Assembly (NCBI GenBank): GCA_008638375.1
Contig: CM018035.1
Span: 3,461,501-3,525,500 of the forward strand
Source of the DNA: Nyssa sinensis
Lineage: Eukaryota; Streptophyta; Magnoliopsida; Cornales; Nyssaceae
Length of the DNA stretch: 64,000 nt
Direction: 5' to 3'
Shown in pieces: positions 61,578-64,000 of the stretch. The notes under the pieces are model-generated. The model was not told the origin of the DNA. It saw nothing but the letters and a program-made list of their open reading frames with translations, and made no database searches. The stretch's first letter is position 1; each line of letters begins with the position of its first letter. The position numbers and the translations under genes are program-made.

Positions 61578-63584
61578 GTGTTGTGTTTGGATTTTTATGT
61601 TAAATTGCGGATTGGTGATTTCTAATTGAATATCATTATGTTGTCCTTAGCCTATGTGAATTACTATGTTGGAAGCTGCTCATTTATATGTGTTTGAGTA
61701 AATGACTTCTCTTTTGATTTATGATGGTTTAAACTTTAAAAGATCTACCAACTGTTGGACAAGAAGGTGAGGAGTTTGGAGACACAGATGGGGGTGACAG
61801 AATGTTCACCTGCTATCTTTTCAGTTTTCACTAACTTATCTTTGGCATTTCTAAGGCTGTGGCTTATGTAAGGGCTTTAAGATTAGTCATTTTGGGTTAT
61901 CTGAGTCGATCTAAATTCTATTGTAGAGTATCTTGTTTAGTGGTAAAACATGATAGAGTGGGGTCAGTTCATGTCTGCCATTCCTTTTCTATTTCAGAAT
62001 CCTTTACCCATTTTGTATTAATAAAGTTGTAACTTTGCCTGCATCACCACCACATTTTTAGATCCTGAGTAATTTGATGTTGGGTGATTGTCATGAATTC
62101 ATCCGGGTTCTTGATGGTTCATTGATTACCCAATGCGACTTGAATTATTATTATTTTTTTTTTTATATATGCGGGTGTTATTTTTAGGATACCTTCTTAT
62201 GAAAAGATTATTGACTTTGTGTGAGCTGTTATTAGATGTAAAGGAGATTTCGAGTTTGTAAGTGTTTTATTTTTGTAATATCTTCGATATATAATAAATT
62301 GAACATCATTGTTCGTGGATATAGGCATCTTGCCGAATCACATATCTTGTGTCTTCTCTGTATATATATTTTTGTTTATTTTTCTTATTTGAGATTGATT
62401 TACTGTTTGTTTTTATCACTTCCACACAATATTTAATTCCAGAGATTTCCTGTTAATTTATGTCATTTTCCCCCCTTGTTAAAACAGATTCATGGAATGA
62501 ACATCTCTTCACTTGGTTTTGCTTTCTATGATCACAGTCCAATGAAAGTAGTAGTTGAATGTTAAGTATTTTTCCTTTTGACCCCTTTTCCTTTTTCTCC
62601 TTTTCATTTGTTAGCTTTTCCCCTCTCCTTTTCAGCTTTTCCAATTGCATTCCCCTCAACTTAAGTTTTTCCATGCATGCCTTTCCGCAACTTTATCTCA
62701 AGTTTTTGAATCTCTCTCTTTCATGCTTTGGGACCCAGAAGTTCTTGATTTGCAAGAAACCATAAAAGAACTTGAAAACAAAGCAATTAAAAATATTCTT
62801 TCTTGTTGATTACTTGGTTTCTTCTTAATGGATGAAAATGAAACATATATAGGATACAAGTTGGAAGAACAATAAAGTAGAGAAAGAAACCTGAAAGTAA
62901 CTCCAACCCATTCCATAATATTTTTTTCTTTTTTATGGGTTTGTTTGGTTCATGTGATTGCTTCATATTATCTACCATTCTTAACTACCATTGCAGAAAT
63001 GGAGGAAATGATAGATGAAAAGAATATATACATAATATATATGTGTGTGTGTGTGCGTGTTTGTGTGTGTGTGTGTGATGATGATGATTTGAATTGTGGA
63101 TTGGCTTAAAGATAAGCCTCTAAAGCTGAAAGGCAAAACTATTAATTTTTAAAGTAGATTCGCATGTGCAGATAACTTATAAGCAATATAAAGAATCAAC
63201 AATACCATGTATAGAAAAAATGGTGGAAAATCAAGTTTCCAGTTGAAGGCTAAATGATAGTCGGCTGTGTGACCTTCGACAAAACCAGGGAAAGATCTTC
63301 GGTATTCCCACGTGCTTGTTTCAAGGTTGCCCTCTTTGATTGTCAAAAATGGCAGTTCTCTTTCTTTGTACCCTTCAAGCTCGCCTAGCATAGTAGCCAA
63401 ATGAATAATTATTCAGTGAGATATCACACCACGTCATCTTATGACAATTTGTCATAAAATTATAATTTTTTCATGTTTTATGAATATTAAACTTCTCTTT
63501 AATTTTAGCATTAATTATATTTTTACGAGAGAAGTCTCATATAATAATTTCTCATGTCAATCTTAATGGCAAGAAGTCATTTAG

Positions 63585-63751
63585 GAAAAATGTTATACTT
63601 CTTAAATTTATATTCCAAATTTCTATATTAAATGATGTGGCATAATCACATTAATTATATGATTTTAAGTATTATCAGTAATTTAATGTCATGTCAATGT
63701 TATATTGAGATAGAAATTTTGGATATAATTTTAAGTAGTGCAGTATGACTC
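63585..63751. mobile_element. Foldback MITE, ~165 bp
   Basis: The left arm (AATGTTATACTTCTTAAATT, ATATTCCAAATTTCTATAT) is an imperfect inverted copy of the right arm (ATAGAAATTTTGGATATAAT, TTTAAGTAGTGCAGTATGAC). It is non-coding. Confidence 0.75.
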
Positions 63752-64000
63752 ATTATTTAATGAATTAAAAATCACCAAATTATTCCAACACCAAATAGGT
63801 GGAGTTCATTTACCCTGACTTCATTTAGTTGGACCCCACCTCAATTTGTTGGGAAGTTTAGCATTTTTGTATTTAATTAGAAAATATTTAATGATTCTTG
63901 GATTATTGGTTTTGACGATTTAGAAAAAGTGTATGTAGACATATCAGTGTATTTTTTGTCCATGTGACTTTTATCTGAATCGTCGAGACTATTGAATAAT

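Larger units (their letters stand above)
58202..64000. other. Right-hand spacer
   Basis: No gene with a supported exon chain is seen. It holds an 18-base run of C (59154-59171), two foldback MITEs, the 60-kb duplication and an isolated exon-like stretch (each listed separately). A frame of 83 codons at 63149-63400 (minus) has no recognised domain. Confidence 0.5.

Noticed and set aside
63149..63400. 83-codon minus-strand frame
   Set aside because: No family recognised, no splice partners seen, and it ends in a hydrophobic run typical of random AT-rich frames.

Overview
The window is plant nuclear DNA, most likely from a eudicot. It has intron-rich genes with GT-AG junctions, AT-rich introns and spacers, a DYW-type PPR gene, and many short transposable elements. 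I did not determine the genus. No CRISPR array, operon, rRNA or functional tRNA gene was seen.

Layout, left to right. (1) 1-1930, minus strand: the middle and 3' part of an EMBRYONIC FLOWER 1-like gene. Its first ~850 bases of coding sequence carry about five reading-frame breaks, while the last ~1080 bases are open. A leader-like exon lies at 4275-4490. (2) 4.5-12.5 kb: a gene-poor spacer with foldback MITEs, SINE-like pieces and a decayed LINE. (3) 12540-24530, minus: a complete 13-coding-exon sugar transporter of the SGB1 clade (486 aa). Its fifth coding intron, 5.35 kb long, holds ~2.5 kb that looks like mitochondrial DNA. (4) 24.5-29.1 kb: spacer and SGB1 promoter side, with a 470-bp foldback MITE. 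(5) 29155-48316, minus: a complete 19-coding-exon golgin GC5/TMF gene (972 aa). Its introns contain an Au SINE, a second SINE, a hAT element with an 8-bp target duplication, a TRIM mini-retrotransposon and three LINE ends. (6) 51285-53207, minus: an intronless DYW PPR gene (640 aa). (7) 53822-58201, plus: a three-exon membrane-protein gene with a frameshift in exon 1 and nonsense codons in exon 3. (8) 58.2-64 kb: spacer with MITEs, a ~0.7-kb duplication and one orphan exon-like stretch.

Functionally, the two best genes are a hexose transporter and a Golgi tether. They are also neighbours in Arabidopsis (SGB1 At1g79820, GC5 At1g79830, from memory), so this is conserved microsynteny. The intact genes add up to 6.3 kb of coding sequence without a single frame error. 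That argues that the lesions in the EMF1-like gene and in the membrane-protein gene are real decay and not poor sequence, although this cannot be proved from one window.

The most novel-looking item is a family of ~100-bp tRNA-like SINEs, seen four times, two of them with clear target-site duplications. Next are a compact TRIM element with a tRNA-Met primer site, and an antisense LINE end that stops about 12 bp from a GC5 splice donor.
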